This document shows positions 26,701 to 39,374 of a DNA stretch of 64,000 nucleotides, piece by piece. This DNA is from Clusia tigrina (taxonomy: Eukaryota > Arthropoda > Insecta > Diptera > Clusiidae): positions 80,609,995 to 80,673,994 of the forward strand of contig OV050031.1 of NCBI GenBank assembly GCA_920105625.2. Reading direction: 5' to 3'. Every line of letters begins with the position of its first letter. The first letter of the stretch is position 1. Below the pieces are notes generated by a model. The model searched no databases. It had not been told where the DNA came from and worked only from the letters and a program-made list of their open reading frames with translations. The translations under genes and the position numbers were made by a program.

Positions 26701-27640
26701 TGCCGCTGTGGATTGGGGGTGTCTGCTGCCTTCTCTATGCCTATATCTACCCCTATCTGCCTCAGTCGGCGTCTCAGTAGGCGTCGCCGCCTCTGCCAGC
26801 GTCTCTGAAGGCATCTCAGTCGCTGCCGCTGTCGATTGGGGGGTCTGCTGCCTTATCTATGCCTATATTTACCCCTATACCCTGTCTCAGTCGGCGTCGC
26901 AGCCTCTGTCAGCGTCTCTGTAGGCGAATTAGTTGCTGCCGCTGTCGAATGGGTGGTCTGCTGCCTTCTCTATGCCTATATCTGCATCAGTCGGTGTCTC
27001 AGTGGGCGTCGCAGCCTCTGTAGGCGTCTCAGTCGTAGCTGCTGTCGATTGGGGGGTCTGCTGCCTTCTCTATGCCTATATCTACCCCTATCTGCTTCAG
27101 TCGACAACGCAGTTGGCGTCGCAGCCTCTGCCAGCGTCTCTGTTTACGTCTTAGTAGTTGCCGCTGTGGATTGGGGGTCTGGTGCTTTCTCTATGCCTAT
27201 ATCTACCCCTCTCTGCCTCAGTCGGCATCTCAGTCGGCGTCGCAGCCTCTGTCAGCGTCTCTGTAGGCGTCTCAGTCGCTGCTGCTGTCGATTGGGGGTT
27301 CTGCTGCCTTCTCTACGCCTATATCTATCCCTATCTGCTTTAATAGGCGTCTCAGTCGGCGTCGCAGCCTCTGTCAGCATCTCTGTTGGCGTCTCAATCG
27401 CTTCCGCTGTGGATTGGGGGGTCTGCTGCCTTCTCTATGCCTATATCTACCCCTATCTACCTCAGTCGGCATCTCAGTAGGCGTCGCCGCCTCTGTCAGC
27501 GTCTCTGAAGGCATCTCAGTCGCTGCCGCTGTCGATTGGGGGTTCTGCTGCCTTCTCTATACCTATATTTACCCCTATCTGCCTCAGTCCGCGGCGCAGA
27601 CTCTGTCAGCGTCTCTGTAAGCGTCTCAGTCGAAGCCGCT
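17780..27640. repeat. Separated higher-order copies, offset about 8225 bp
   Basis: About 1.6 kb at 17780-19415 matches 26005-27640 with a constant offset of 8225 bp, dropping to 8224 after a one-G difference near 27177. Diagnostic shared oddities are the ACCCCTATACCCTGTCTCAG monomer (18645/26870), the monomer shortened by 12 bp at TATATCTGCATCAG (18752/26977) and CGACAACGCAG (18877/27102). Intervening DNA is the same satellite with other variants, so this is a dispersed rather than adjacent duplication. Confidence 0.82.
18830..23407. repeat. Adjacent higher-order duplication, 2 x 2289 bp
   Basis: Variant monomers recur with a constant offset of 2289 bp: for example, matching variants at 18847/21136, 19312/21601, 19808/22097, 20415/22704 and 20868/23157. 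The two copies (about 18830-21118 and 21119-23407) abut and differ by scattered single bases. Both carry the rare AGTCGACAACGCAGTTGG variant near their left ends. The left breakpoint is placed to within about 50 bp only. Confidence 0.88.
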
Positions 27641-30600
27641 ATTGATTGGGGGGTATGCTGCCTTCTCTATGCCTATATCTACCCCTACCTGCCTCAGTCG
27701 GCATCTCAGTTGGCGTCGCAGCCTCTGTCAGCGCCTCTGAAAGCGTCTCAGTCGCTGCCGCTGTCGATTGGGGGGTCTTCTGCCTTCTCTATGCCTATAT
27801 TTACCCCTATCTGCCTCAGTCCGCGGCGCAGACTCTGTCAGCGTCTCTGTAAGCGTCTCAGTCGATGCCGCTATTGATTGGGGTGGTATGCTGCCTTCTC
27901 TATGCCTATATCTACTCCTATCTGCCTCAGTCGGCGTCTCAGTCGGCGTCTCAGTCGGCGTCGCAGCCTCTGTCAGCGTCTCTGTAGGCGTCTCAGTCGC
28001 TGTCGCTGTCGATTGGGGGTTCTGGCGCCTTCTCTATGCCTATATCTACCCCTATCTGCCTCAGTCGGCGTCTCAGTCGGCGTCGCAGCTTCTGTCAGCG
28101 TCTCTGTAGGCCTCTCAGTCGCTGTCGGTTGGGGGTGTCTGCTGCCTTCTCTATGCGTATATCTACCCCTATCTGCCTCAGTCGGCGTCTCAGTAGGCGT
28201 CGCCACCTCTGTCAGCGTCTCTGAAGGCATCTCAGTCGCTGCCGCTGTCGATTGGGGGGTTTTCTGCCTTCTCTATGCCTATATTTACCCCTATCTGCCT
28301 CAGTCCGCGGCGCAGACTCTGTCAGCGTCTCTGTAAGCGTCTCAGTCGATGCCGCTATTGATTGGGGGGGTATGCTGCCTTCTCTGTGCCTATATCTACT
28401 CCTATCTGCCTCAGTCGGCGTCTCAGTCGGCGTCGCAGCCTCTGTCAGCGTCTCTGTAGGCGTCTCAGTCGCTGCCGCTGTCGATTGGGATTTCTGCTGC
28501 CTTCTCTATGCCTATATCTACTCCTATATTCCTCAGTCGGCGTCTCAGTTGGCGTCGCAGCCTCTGTCAGCGCCTCTGTAGGCGTCTCAGTCGCTGCCGC
28601 TGTCGATTGGGGGAGGTCTGCTGCCTTCTCTATGCCAATATCTACCCCTCTCTGCCTCAGTCGGGGTCTCAGTCGGCGTCGCAGCCTCTGTCAGCGTCTC
28701 TGTAGGCGTCTTAGTCGCTGCCGCTGTCGATTGGGGTTCTGCTGTCTTCTCTATACCTATATCTACCCCTACCTGCCCCAGTCGGCATCTCAGTTGGCGT
28801 CGCAGCCTCTGTCAGCGCCTCTGTAGGCGTCTCAGTCGCTGTCGATTGAGGGAGCTCTGCTGCCTTCTCTATGCCAATATCTACCCCTCTCTGCCTCAGT
28901 CGGGGTCTCAGTCGGCGTCGCAGTCTCTGTCAGCGTCTCTGTAGGCGTCTTAGTCGCTGCCGCTGTCGATTGGGGGTTCTGCTGCCTTCTCTATAATTAT
29001 ATCTACCCCTACCTGCCTCAGTCGGCATCTCAGTTGGCGTCGCAGCCTCTGTCAGCGCCTCTGTAGGCGTGTCAGTCGCTGCCGCTGTCGATTGGGGGGT
29101 CTAGCGTCTTCTCTATGCCTATATCTACCCATATCTGCCTCAGTCGGCGTCTCAGTCGGCGTCGCAGATTCTGTCAGCATCTCTGTTGGCGTCTCAGTCG
29201 CTGCCGCTGAGGATTGGGGGGGTCTGCTGCCTTCTCTATGCCTATATCTACCCCTATCTACCTCAGTCGGCGTCTCAGTAGGCGTCGCAGCCTCTGTCAG
29301 CGTCTCTGAAGGCGTCTCAGTCGCTACCGCTGTCGATTGGGGGGTCTGCTGCCTTCTCTATGGATATATTTACCCCTATCTGCCTCAGTCGACGTCGCAG
29401 CCTCTGTCAGCGTCTCTGTAGGCGTCTCAGTCGATGCCGCTGTTGATTGGGGGGTATGCTGCCTTCTCTATGCCTATATCTACCCCTATCTGCCTCAGTC
29501 GGCGTCTCAGTCGGCGTCGCAGCTTCTGTCAGCGTCTCTGTAGGCTTCTCAGTCGCTGTCGGTTGGGGGTGTCTGCTGCCTTCATTATGCGTATATCTAC
29601 CACTATCTTCCTCAGTCGGCGTCTCAGTCGGCGTCGCAGCCTCTGTCAGCGTCTCTGTAGGCGTCTCAGTCGGTGCCGCTGTCGATTGGGTTGTCTGCTG
29701 CCTTCTCTATGCCAATATCTACTCCTATCTGCCTCAGTCGGCGTCTCAGTCGGCGTCGCAGCCTCTGTAAGCGTCTCTGTAGGCATCTCAGTCGCTGCCG
29801 CTGTCGATTGGGGGGTCTGGCGCCTTCTCTATGCCTATATCTACCCATATCTGCCTCAGTCGGCGTCTCAGTCGGCTTCGCAGCCTCTGTCAGCGTCTCT
29901 GTAGGCGTCTCAGTCGGTGCCGCTGTCGATTGGGGTGTCTGCTGCCTTCTCTATGCCTATATCTACTCCTATCTTCCTCAGTCGGCGTCTCAGTTGGCGT
30001 CGCAGCCTCTGTCAGCGCCTCTGTAGGCGTCTCAGTCGGTGCCGCTGTCGATTGGGGTGTCTGCTGCCTTCTCTATGCCTATATCTACTCCTATCTTCCT
30101 CAGTCGGCATCTCAGTTGGCGTCGCAGCCTCTGTCAGCGCCTCTGTAGGCGTCTCAGTCGCTGCCGCTGTCGATTGGGGGGTCTTCTGCCTTCTCTATGC
30201 CTATATTTACCCCTATCTGCCTCAGTCCGCGGCGCAGACTCTGTCAGCGTCACTGTAAGCGTCTCAGTCGATGCCGCTATTGATTGGGGGGGTATGCTGC
30301 CTTCTCTATGCCTATATCTACTCCTATCTTCCTCAGTCGGCGTCTCAGTTGGCGTCGCAGCCTCTGTCAGCGCCTCTGAAGGCGTCTCAGTCGCTGCCGC
30401 TGTCGATTGGGGGGTCTTCTGCTTTCTCTATGCCTATATTTACCCCTATCTGCCTCAGTCCGCGGCGCAGACTCTGTCAGCGTCACTGTAAGCGTCTCAG
30501 TCGATGCCGCTATTGATTGGGGGGGTATGCTGCCTTCTCTATGCCTATATCTACTCCTATCTGCCTCAGTCGGCGTCTCAGTCGGCGTCTCAGTAGGCGT

Positions 30601-31289
30601 CGCAGCCTCTGTCAGCGTCTCTGTAGGCGTCTCAGTCGCTGCCGCTGTCGATTGGGGGGTCTGGCGCCTTCTCTATGCCTATATCTACCCCTATCTGCCT
30701 CAGTCGGCGTCTCAGTAGGCGTCGCGGCCTCTGTCAGCGTCTCTGAAGGCGTCTCAGTTGCTACCGCTGTCGATTGGGGGGTCTGCTGCCTTCTCTATGG
30801 ATATATTTACCCCTATCTGCCTCAGTCGGCGTCGCGGCCTCTGTCAGCGTCTCTGAAGGCGTCTCAGTTGCTACCGCTGTCGATTGGGGGGTCTGCTGCC
30901 TTCTCTATGGATATATTTACCCCTATCTGCCTCAGTCGGCGTCGCAGCCTCTGTCAGCGTCTCTGTAGGCGTCTCAGTCGATACCGCTGTTGATTGGGGG
31001 TATGCTGCCTTCTCTATGCCTATATCTACCCCTATCTGCCTCAGTCGGCGTCTCAGTCGGCGTTGCAGCTTCTGTCAGCGTCTCTGTAGGCCTCTCAGTC
31101 GCTGTCGGTTGGGGGTGTCTGCTGCCTTCTCTATGCGTATATCTACTACTATCTTCCTCAGTCGGCGTCTCAGTCGGCGTCGCAGCCTCTGTCAGCGTCT
31201 CTGTAGGCGTCTCAGTCGCTGCCGCTGTCGATTGGGGTGTCTGCTGCCTTCTCTATGCCTATATCTACTCCTATCTTCCTTATTCGGCG

Positions 31290-33080
31290 TCTCAGTTGGC
31301 ATCGCAGCCTCTGTTAGCGCCTCTGTAGGCGTCTCAGTCGCTGCCGCTGTCGATTGGGGGAGGTCTGCTGCCTTCTCTATGCCAATATCTACCCCTCTCT
31401 GCCTCAGTCGGGGTCTCAGTCGGCGTCGCAGCCTCTGTCAGCGTCTCTGTAGGCGTCTTAGTCGCTGCCGCTGTCGATTGGGGGTTCTGCTGCCTTCTCT
31501 ATACCTATATCTACCCCTACCTGCCTCAGTCGGCATCTCAGTTGGCGTCGCAGCCTCTGTCAGCGCCTCTGTAGGCGTCTCAGTCGCTGTCGCTGTCGAT
31601 TGAGGGAGGTCTGCTGCCTTCTCTATGCCAATATCTACCCCTCTCTGCCTCAGTCGGGGTCTCAGTCGGCGTCGCAGCCTCTGTCAACGTCTCTGTAGGC
31701 GTCTCAGTCGTTGCAGCTGTCGATTGGGGGGTCTGCTGCCTTCTCTATGCCTATATCTACCCCTATCTGCTTCAGTCGGCGTAGCAGCCTCTGTCAGCGT
31801 CTCTGTAGGCGTCTCAGTCGATGCCGCTGTCGATTGGGGGTGTCTGCTGCCTTCTCTATGCCTATATTTACGCATATCGTCCTCAGTCGGCGTCTCAGTC
31901 GGCGTCGCAGCCTCTTTCAGAGTCTCTGTAGGCGAATCAGTCGCTGCCGCTGTCGAGTGAGGGGTCTGCTGCCTTCTCTATGCCTATATCTACCCCTATC
32001 TGCATCAGTCGGCGTCTCAGCCGGCGTCGCAGCCTCTGTCAGCATCTCTGTAGGCGTCTCTGTAGGCGTCTCTGTCGCTGCCGCTGTTGATTGGGGGTCT
32101 GCTGCCTTCTCTATGCCTATATCTACCCCTATCTGCCTCAGTAGGCGTCTTAGTGGGCGTCTCAGTCGGCGTCGCAGCCTCTGTCAGCGTCTCTGTAGGC
32201 GTCTCAGTCGCTGCCGCTGTCGATTGGGGTGTCTGCTGCCTTCTATATGCCTATGTCTACTCCTATCTTCCTTAGTCGGCGTCTCAGTTGGCGTCGCAGC
32301 CTCTGTTAGCGCCTCTGTAGGCGTCTCAGTCGCTGCCGCTGTCGATTGGGGGAGGTCTGCTGCCTTCTCTATGCCAATATCTACCCCTCTCTGCCTCAGT
32401 CGGGGTCGCAGTCGGCGTCGCAGCCTCTGTCAGCGTCTCTGTAGGCGTCTTAGTCGCTGCCGCTGTCGATTGGGGGTTCTGCTGCCTTCTCTATACCTAT
32501 ATCTACCCCTACCTGCCTCAGTCGGCATCTCAGTTGGCGTCGCAGCCTCTGTCAGCGCCTCTGTAGGCGTCTCAGTCGCTGTCGCTGTCGATTGAGGGAG
32601 GTCTGCTGCCTTCTCTATGCCAATATCTACCCCTCTCTGCCTCAGTCGGGGTCTCAGTCGGCGTCGCAGCCTCTGTCAACGTCTCTGTAGGCGTCTCAGT
32701 CGTTGCAGCTATCGATTGGGGGGTCTGCTGCCTTCTTTATGCCTATATCTACCACTATCTGCTTCAGTCGGCGTCGCAGCGTCTGTCAGCGTCTCTGTAG
32801 GCGTCTCAGTCGATGCCGCTGTTGATTGGGGGTGTCTGCTGCCTTCTCTATGCCTATATTTACTCATATCGTCCTCAGTCGGCGTCTCAGTCGGCGCCGC
32901 AGCCTCTTTCAGAGTCTCTGTAGGCGAATCAGTCGCTGCCGCTGTCGAGTGAGGGGTCTGCTGCCTTCTCTATGCCTATATCTACCCCTATCTGCATCAG
33001 TCGGCGTCTCAGCCGGCGTCGCAGCCTCTGTCAGCATCTCTGTAGGCGTCTCTGTCGCTGCCGCTGTTGATTGGGGGTCT
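31290..33080. repeat. Adjacent higher-order duplication, offset 992 bp, with a distant third copy
   Basis: Variant monomers at about 31290-32090 recur at about 32282-33080 (offset 992 bp), including the AGCCGGCGTCGCAG variant at 32009/33001. A third copy lies about 9472 bp away at about 40760-41550. The copies differ by substitutions only over most of their length. Confidence 0.8.
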
Positions 33081-36000
33081 GCTGCTTTCTCTATGCCTAT
33101 ATCTACCCCTATCTGCCTCAGTAGGCGTCTCAGTCGGCGTCTCAGTCGGCGTCTCAGCCTCTGTCAGCATCTCTGTTGGCGTCTCAGTCGCTGCCGCTGT
33201 GGATTGGGGGGGTCTGCTGCCTTCTCTATGCCTATATCTACCCCTATCTGCCTCAGTCGGCGTCTCAATCGGCGTTGCCGCCTCTGTCAGCGTCTCTGAA
33301 GGCAGCTCAGTCGCTGCCGCTGTCGATTAAGGGGTCTACTGCCTTCTCTATGCCTATCTGCCTCAGTGCGCGTCGCAGCCACTGTCAGCGTCTCTGTAGG
33401 CGTCTTAGTCGATGCCGCTGTTCATTGGGGGGTATGCTGCCTTCTCTATGCCTATATCTGCCCCTATCTGCCTCAGTCGGCGTCTCATTCGGCGTCGCAG
33501 CTTCTTTCAGCGTCTCTGTAAGTGTCTCAGTCTGTACCGCTGTCGATTGGGGTGTCTGCTGCCTTCTCTATGCCTATATCTACTCCTATCGTCCTCAGTC
33601 GGCGTGTCAGTCGGAGTCGCAGCCTCTGTCAGCGTCTCTGTAGGCGAATCAGTCGCTGCCGCTGTCGATTGGGTGGCCTGCTGCCTTCTCTATGCATATA
33701 TCTACCCCTATCTGCATCATTCGGCGTAGTGGGCATTGCAGCCTCTGTAGGCGTCTCAGTCGTTGCTGCTGTCGATTGGGGGGTCTCCTGCCTTCTCTAT
33801 GCCTATATCTACCTTTATCTGCTTCAGTCGACGTCTCAGTCGGCCTCGCACACTCTGTCAGCGTCTCTGTAGGCGTCTTAGTCGCTGCCGCTGTCGATTG
33901 GGGGTTTCTGCTGCCTTCTCTATGCCTATATCTACCCCTACCTGCCTCAGTCGGCGTCTCAGTCAGCGTCGCAGCCTCTGTTAGCGTCTCTGTAGTCGGC
34001 TCAGTCGATGCCGCTGTTGATTGGGGGGTATGCTGCCTTATCTATGCCTATATCTACCCCTATCTGCCTCAGTCGGCGTCTCAGTCGGCGTCGCAGCCTC
34101 TGTCAGCGTCTCTGTCGGCGTCTCAGTCGCTGTCGATTGGGGGTGTCTGCTGCCTTCTCTATGCCTATATCTACTCCTATCTTCCTCAGTCGGCGTCTCA
34201 GTCGTTGCCGCTGTTCATTGGGGGGTATGCTGCCTTCTCTATGCCTATATCTACCCCTATCTGCATCAGTCGGCGTCTCAGTCGGCGTCGCAGCCTCTGT
34301 CAGCATCTCTGTAGGCGTCTCTGTCGCTGCCGCTGTTGATTGGGGGGTCTGCTGCCTTCTCTATGCCTATATCTACCCCAATCTGCCTAAGTAGGCGTCT
34401 CAGTCGGCGTCGCAGCCTCTGTCAGCATCTCTGTTGGCTTCTCAGTCGCTGCCGCTGTGGATTGGGGGTGTCTGCTGCCTTCTCTATGCCTATATCTGCT
34501 CCTATCGTCCTCAGTCGGCGTCTCAGTCGGCGTCGCAACCTCTGTCAGCGTCTCTGTAGGCGTCTTAGTCGCTGCCGCTGTCGATTGGGGGTTCTGCTGC
34601 CTTCTCTATACCTATATCTACACCTACCTGCCTCAGTCGGCATTTCAGTTGGCGTCGCAGCCTCTGTCAGCGCCTCTGAAGGCGTCTCAGTCGCTGCCGC
34701 TGTCGATTGGGGGGTCTTCTGCCTTCTCTATGCGAATATTTACCCCTATCTGCCTCAGTCCGCGGCGCAGACTCTGTCAGCGTCTCTGTAAGCGTCTCAG
34801 TCGATGCCGCTATTGATTGGGGGGGTATGCTGCCTTCTCTATGCCTATATCTACTCCTATCTGCCTCAGTCGGCGTCTCAGTCGGCGTCGCAGCCTCTGT
34901 CAGCGTCTCTGTAGGCGTCTCAGTCGCTGCCGCTGTCGATTGGGGGGTTTGGCGCCTTCTCTATGCCTATATCTACCCATATCTGCCTCAGTCAGCGTCT
35001 CAGTCGGCGTCGCAGCCTCTGTCAGCATCTCTGTTGGCGTCTCAGTCGCTGCCACTTAGGATTGGGGGGTCTGCTGCCTTCTCTATGCCTATATCTACCC
35101 CTATCTGCCTCAGTCGGCGTCTCAGTAGGCGTCGCGGCCTCTGTCAGCGTCTCTGAAGGCGTCTCAGTCGCTACCGCTGTCGATTGGGGGGTCTGCTGCC
35201 TTCTCTATGGATATATTTACCCCTATCTGCCTCAGTCGGCGTCGCAGCCTCTGTCAGCGTCTCTGTAGGCGTCTCAGTCGATACCGCTGTTGATTGGGGG
35301 AATGCTGCATTCTCTATGCCTATATCTACCCCTATCTGCCTCAGTCGGCGTCTCAGTCGGCGTCTCAGTCGGCGTCGCAGCTTCTGTCAGCGTCTCTGTA
35401 GGCCTCTCAGTCGCTGTCGGTTGGGGGTGTCTGCTGCCTTCTCTATGCGTATATCTACTACTATCTTCCTCAGTCGGCGTCTCAGTCGGCGTCGCAGCCT
35501 CTGTCAGCGTCTCTGTAGGCGTCTCAGTCACTGCCGCTGTCGATTGGGGTGTCTGCTGCCTTCTCTATGCCTATATCTACTCCTATCTTCCTCAGTCGGC
35601 GTCTCAGTTGGCGTCGCAGCCTCTGTCAGCGCCTCTGTAGGCGTCTCAGTCGCTGCCGCTGTCGATTGGGGGAGGTCTGCTGCCTTTTCTATGCCAATAT
35701 CTACCCCTCTCTGCCTCAGTCGGGGTCTCAGTCGGCGTCGCAGCCTCTGTCAGCGTCTCAGTAGGCGTCTTAGTCGCTGCCGCTGTCGATTGGGGGTTCT
35801 GCTGCCTTCTCTATACCTATATCTACCCCTACCTGCCTCAGTCGGCATCTCAGTTGGCGTCGCAGCCTCTGTCAGCGCCTCTGTAGGCGTTTCAGTCGCT
35901 GTCGCTGTCGATTGAATCAGGGTCTGCTGCCTTCTCTATGCCTATATCTACCCCTATCTGCCTCAGTGCGCGTCGCAGCCACTGTCAGCGTCTCTGTAGG

Positions 36001-38596
36001 CGTCTTAGTCGATGCCGCTGTTCATTGGGGGGTATGCTGCCTTCTCTATGCCTATATCTGCCCCTATCTGCCTCAGTCGGCGTCTCAGTCGGAGTCGCAG
36101 CCTCTGTCAGCGTCTCTGTAGGCGAATCAGTCGCTGCCGCTGTCGATTGGGTGGTCTGCTGCCTTCTCTATGCATATATCTACCCCTATCTGCATCATTC
36201 GGCGTAGTGGGCATTGCAGCCTCTGTAGGCGTCTCAGTCGTTGCTGCTGTCGATTGGGGGGTCTGCTGCCTTCTCTATGCCTATATCTACCTTTATCTGC
36301 TTCAGTCGACGTCTCAGTCGGCGTCGCAGACTCGGTCAGCGTCTCTGTAGGCGTCTTAGTCGTTGCCGCTGTCTATTGGGGGTTTCTGCTGCCTTCTCTA
36401 TGCCTATATCTACCCCTACCTGCCTCAGTCGGCATCTCAGTCGGCGTCGCAACCTCTGTCAGCGTCTCTGTAGGCGTCTCAGTTGTTGCCGCTGTCGGTT
36501 GGGGGGTCTGCTGCCTTCTCTATGCCTATGTCTACCCCTCTCTGCCTCAGTCGGCGTCTCAGTCAGCGTCGCAGCCTCTGTTACCGTCTCTGTAGGCGGC
36601 TCAGTCGATGCCGCTGTTGATTGGGGGGTATGCTGCCTTATCTATGCCTATATCTATCCCTATATGCCTCAGTCGGCGTCTCAGTCGGCGTCGCAGCCTC
36701 TGTCAGCGTCTCTGTAGGCGTCTCAGTCGCTGTCGATTGGGGGTGTCTGCTGCCTTCTCTATGCCTATATCTACTCCTATCTTCCTCAGTCGGCGTCTCA
36801 GTCTGCGTCGCAGCCTCTGTCAGCGTCTCTGTAGGCGAATCAGTCGCTGCCGCTGTCGAGTGGGGGGTCTGCTGCCTTCTCTATGCCTATATCTACCCCT
36901 ATCTGCATCAGTCGGCGTCTCAGTCGGCGTCGCAGCCTCTGTCAGCATCTCTGTAGGCGTCTCTGTCGCTGCCGCTGTTGATTGGGGGGTCTGCTGCCTT
37001 CTCTATGCCTATATCTACCCCTATCTGCCTAAGTAGGCGTCTCAGTAGGCGTCGCCGCCTCTGTCAGCGTCTCTGAAGGCATATCAGTCGCTGCCGCTGT
37101 CAACTGGGGGGTCTGCTGCCTTCTCTATGCCTATGTCTACCCCTATCTGCTTCAGTCGGCATCGCAGCCTCTGTCAGCGTCTCTGTAGGCGTCTCAGTCG
37201 ATGCCGCTGTCGATTGGGGGTGTCTGCTGCCTTCTCTATGCCTATATCTACTCCTATCATTCTCAGTCGGCGTCTGAGTCGACGTCGCAGCCTCTGTCAG
37301 CGTCTCTGTAGGCGTCTCAGTTGTTGCCGCTGTCGGTTGGGGGGTCTGCTGCCTTCTCTATGCCAATGTCTACCCCTCTCTGCCTCAGTCGGCGTCTCAG
37401 TCAGCGTCGCAGCCTCTGTTACCGTCTCTGTAGGCGGTTCAGTCGATGCCGCTGTTGATTGGGGGGGTATGCTGCCTTATCTATGCCTATATCTACCCCT
37501 ATCTGCCTCAGTCGGCGTCTCAGTCGGCGTCGCAGCTTCTGTCAGCGTCTCTGTAGGCCTCTCAGTCGCTGTCGGTTGGGGGTGTCTGCTGCCATCTCTA
37601 TGCCTATATCTACTCCTATCTGCCTCAGTCGGCGTCTCAGTCGGCGTCGCAGCCTCTGTCAGCGTCTCTGTAGGCGTCTCAGTCGCTGCCGCTGTCGATT
37701 GGGATTTCTGCTGCCTTCTCTATGCCTATATCTACTCCTATCTTCCTCAGTCGGCGTCTCAGTTGGCGTCGCAGCCTCTGTCAGCGCCTCTGTAGGCGTC
37801 TCAGTCGCTGCCGCTGTCGATTGGGGGAGGTCTGCTGCCTTCTCTATGCCAATATCTACCCCTCTCTGCCTCAGTCGGGGTCTCAGTCGGCGTCGCAGCC
37901 TCTGTCAGCGTCTCTGTAGGCGTGTTAGTCGCTGCCGCTGTCGATTGGGGGTTCTGCTGCCTTCTCTATACCTATATCTACCCCTACCTGCCCCAGTCGG
38001 CATCTCAGTTGGCGTCGCAGCCTCTGTCAGCGCCTCTGTAGGCGTCTCAGTCGCTGTCGATTGAGGGAGGTCTGCTGCCTTCTCTATGCCAATATCTACC
38101 CCTCTCTGCGCCAGTCGGGGTCTCAGTCGGCGTCGCAGCCTCTGTCGGCGTCTCTGTAGGCGTCTTAGTCGCTGCCGCTGTCGATCGGGGGTTCTGCTGC
38201 CTTCTCTATAATTATATCTACCCCTACCTGCCTCAGTCGGCATCTCAGTTGGCGTCGCAGCCTCTGTTAGCGCCTCTGTAGGCGTCTCAGTCGCTGCCGC
38301 TGTCGATTGGGGGTCTGGGGCCTTCTCTATGCCTATATCTACCCATATCTGCCTCAGTCGGCGTCTCAGTAGGCGTCGCAGGCTCTGTCAGCGTCTCTGA
38401 AGGCGTCTCAGTCGCTACCGCTGTCGATTGGGGGGTCTGCTGCCTTCTCTATGCATATATTTACCCCTATCTGCCTCAGTCGGCGTCGCAGCCTCTGTCA
38501 GCGTCTCTGTAGGCGTCTCAGTCGATGCCGCTGTTGATTGGGGGGGGTATGCTGCCTTCTCTATGCCTATATCTACCCCTATCTGCCTCAGTCGGC

Positions 38597-38668
38597 GTCT
38601 CAGTCGGCGTCTCAGTCGGCGTCTCAGTCGGCGTCTCAGTCGGCGTCTCAGTCGGCGTCTCAGTCGGC
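38597..38668. repeat. Six perfect tandem copies of the 12-bp satellite subrepeat
   Basis: GTCTCAGTCGGC starts at 38597, 38609, 38621, 38633, 38645 and 38657 without a mismatch, preceded by a partial copy CTCAGTCGGC. Ordinary monomers carry none, one or two copies. This is the longest 12-mer run I found and shows that monomer length grows by slippage or unequal exchange of this unit. Confidence 0.95.
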
Positions 38669-39325
38669 GTCGCAGCTTCAGTCAGCGTCTCTGTAGGCCT
38701 CTCAGTCGCTGTCGGTTGGGGGTGTCTGCTGCCTTCTCTATGCGTATATCTACCACTATCTTCCTCAGTCGGCGTCTCAGTCGGCGTCGCAGCCTCTGTC
38801 AGCGTCTCTGTAGGCGTCTCAGTCGGTGCCGCTGTCGATTGGGTTGTCTGCTGCCTTCTCTATGCCTATATCTACTCCTATCTTCCTCAGTCGGCGTCTC
38901 AGTTGGCGTCGCAGCCTCTGTCAGCGCCTCTGTAGGCGTCTCAGTCGCTGCCGCTGTCGATTGGGGGAAGTCTGCTGCCTTCTCTATGTCAATATCTACC
39001 CCTCTCTGCCTCAGTCGGGGTCTCAGTCGGCGTCGCAGCCTCTGTCAGCGTCTCTGTAGGCGTTTTAGTCGCTGCCGCTGTCGACTGGGGGTTCTGCTGC
39101 CTTCTCTATACCTATATCTACCCCTACCTGCCTCAGTCGGCATCTCAGTTGGCGTCGCAGCCTCTGTCAGCGCCTCTGAAGGCGGCTCAGTCGCTGCCGC
39201 TGTCGATTGGGGGGTCTTCTGCCTTTTCTTTGCCTATATTTACCCCTATCTGCCTCAGTCCGCGGCGCAGACTCTGTCAGCGTCACTGTAAGCGTCTCAG
39301 TCGATGCCGCTATTGATTGGGGGGG

Positions 39326-39374
39326 TATGCTGCACTGTAAGCGTCTCAGTCGATGCCGCTATTGATTGGGGGGG
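39326..39374. repeat. Truncated 49-bp satellite monomer
   Basis: Two successive TATGCTGC heads lie only 49 bp apart (39326 and 39375). The sequence jumps from the head TGCTGC straight into the tail ACTGTAAGCGTCTCAGTCGA, so about 60-70 bp of the normal monomer is missing. Confidence 0.9.
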
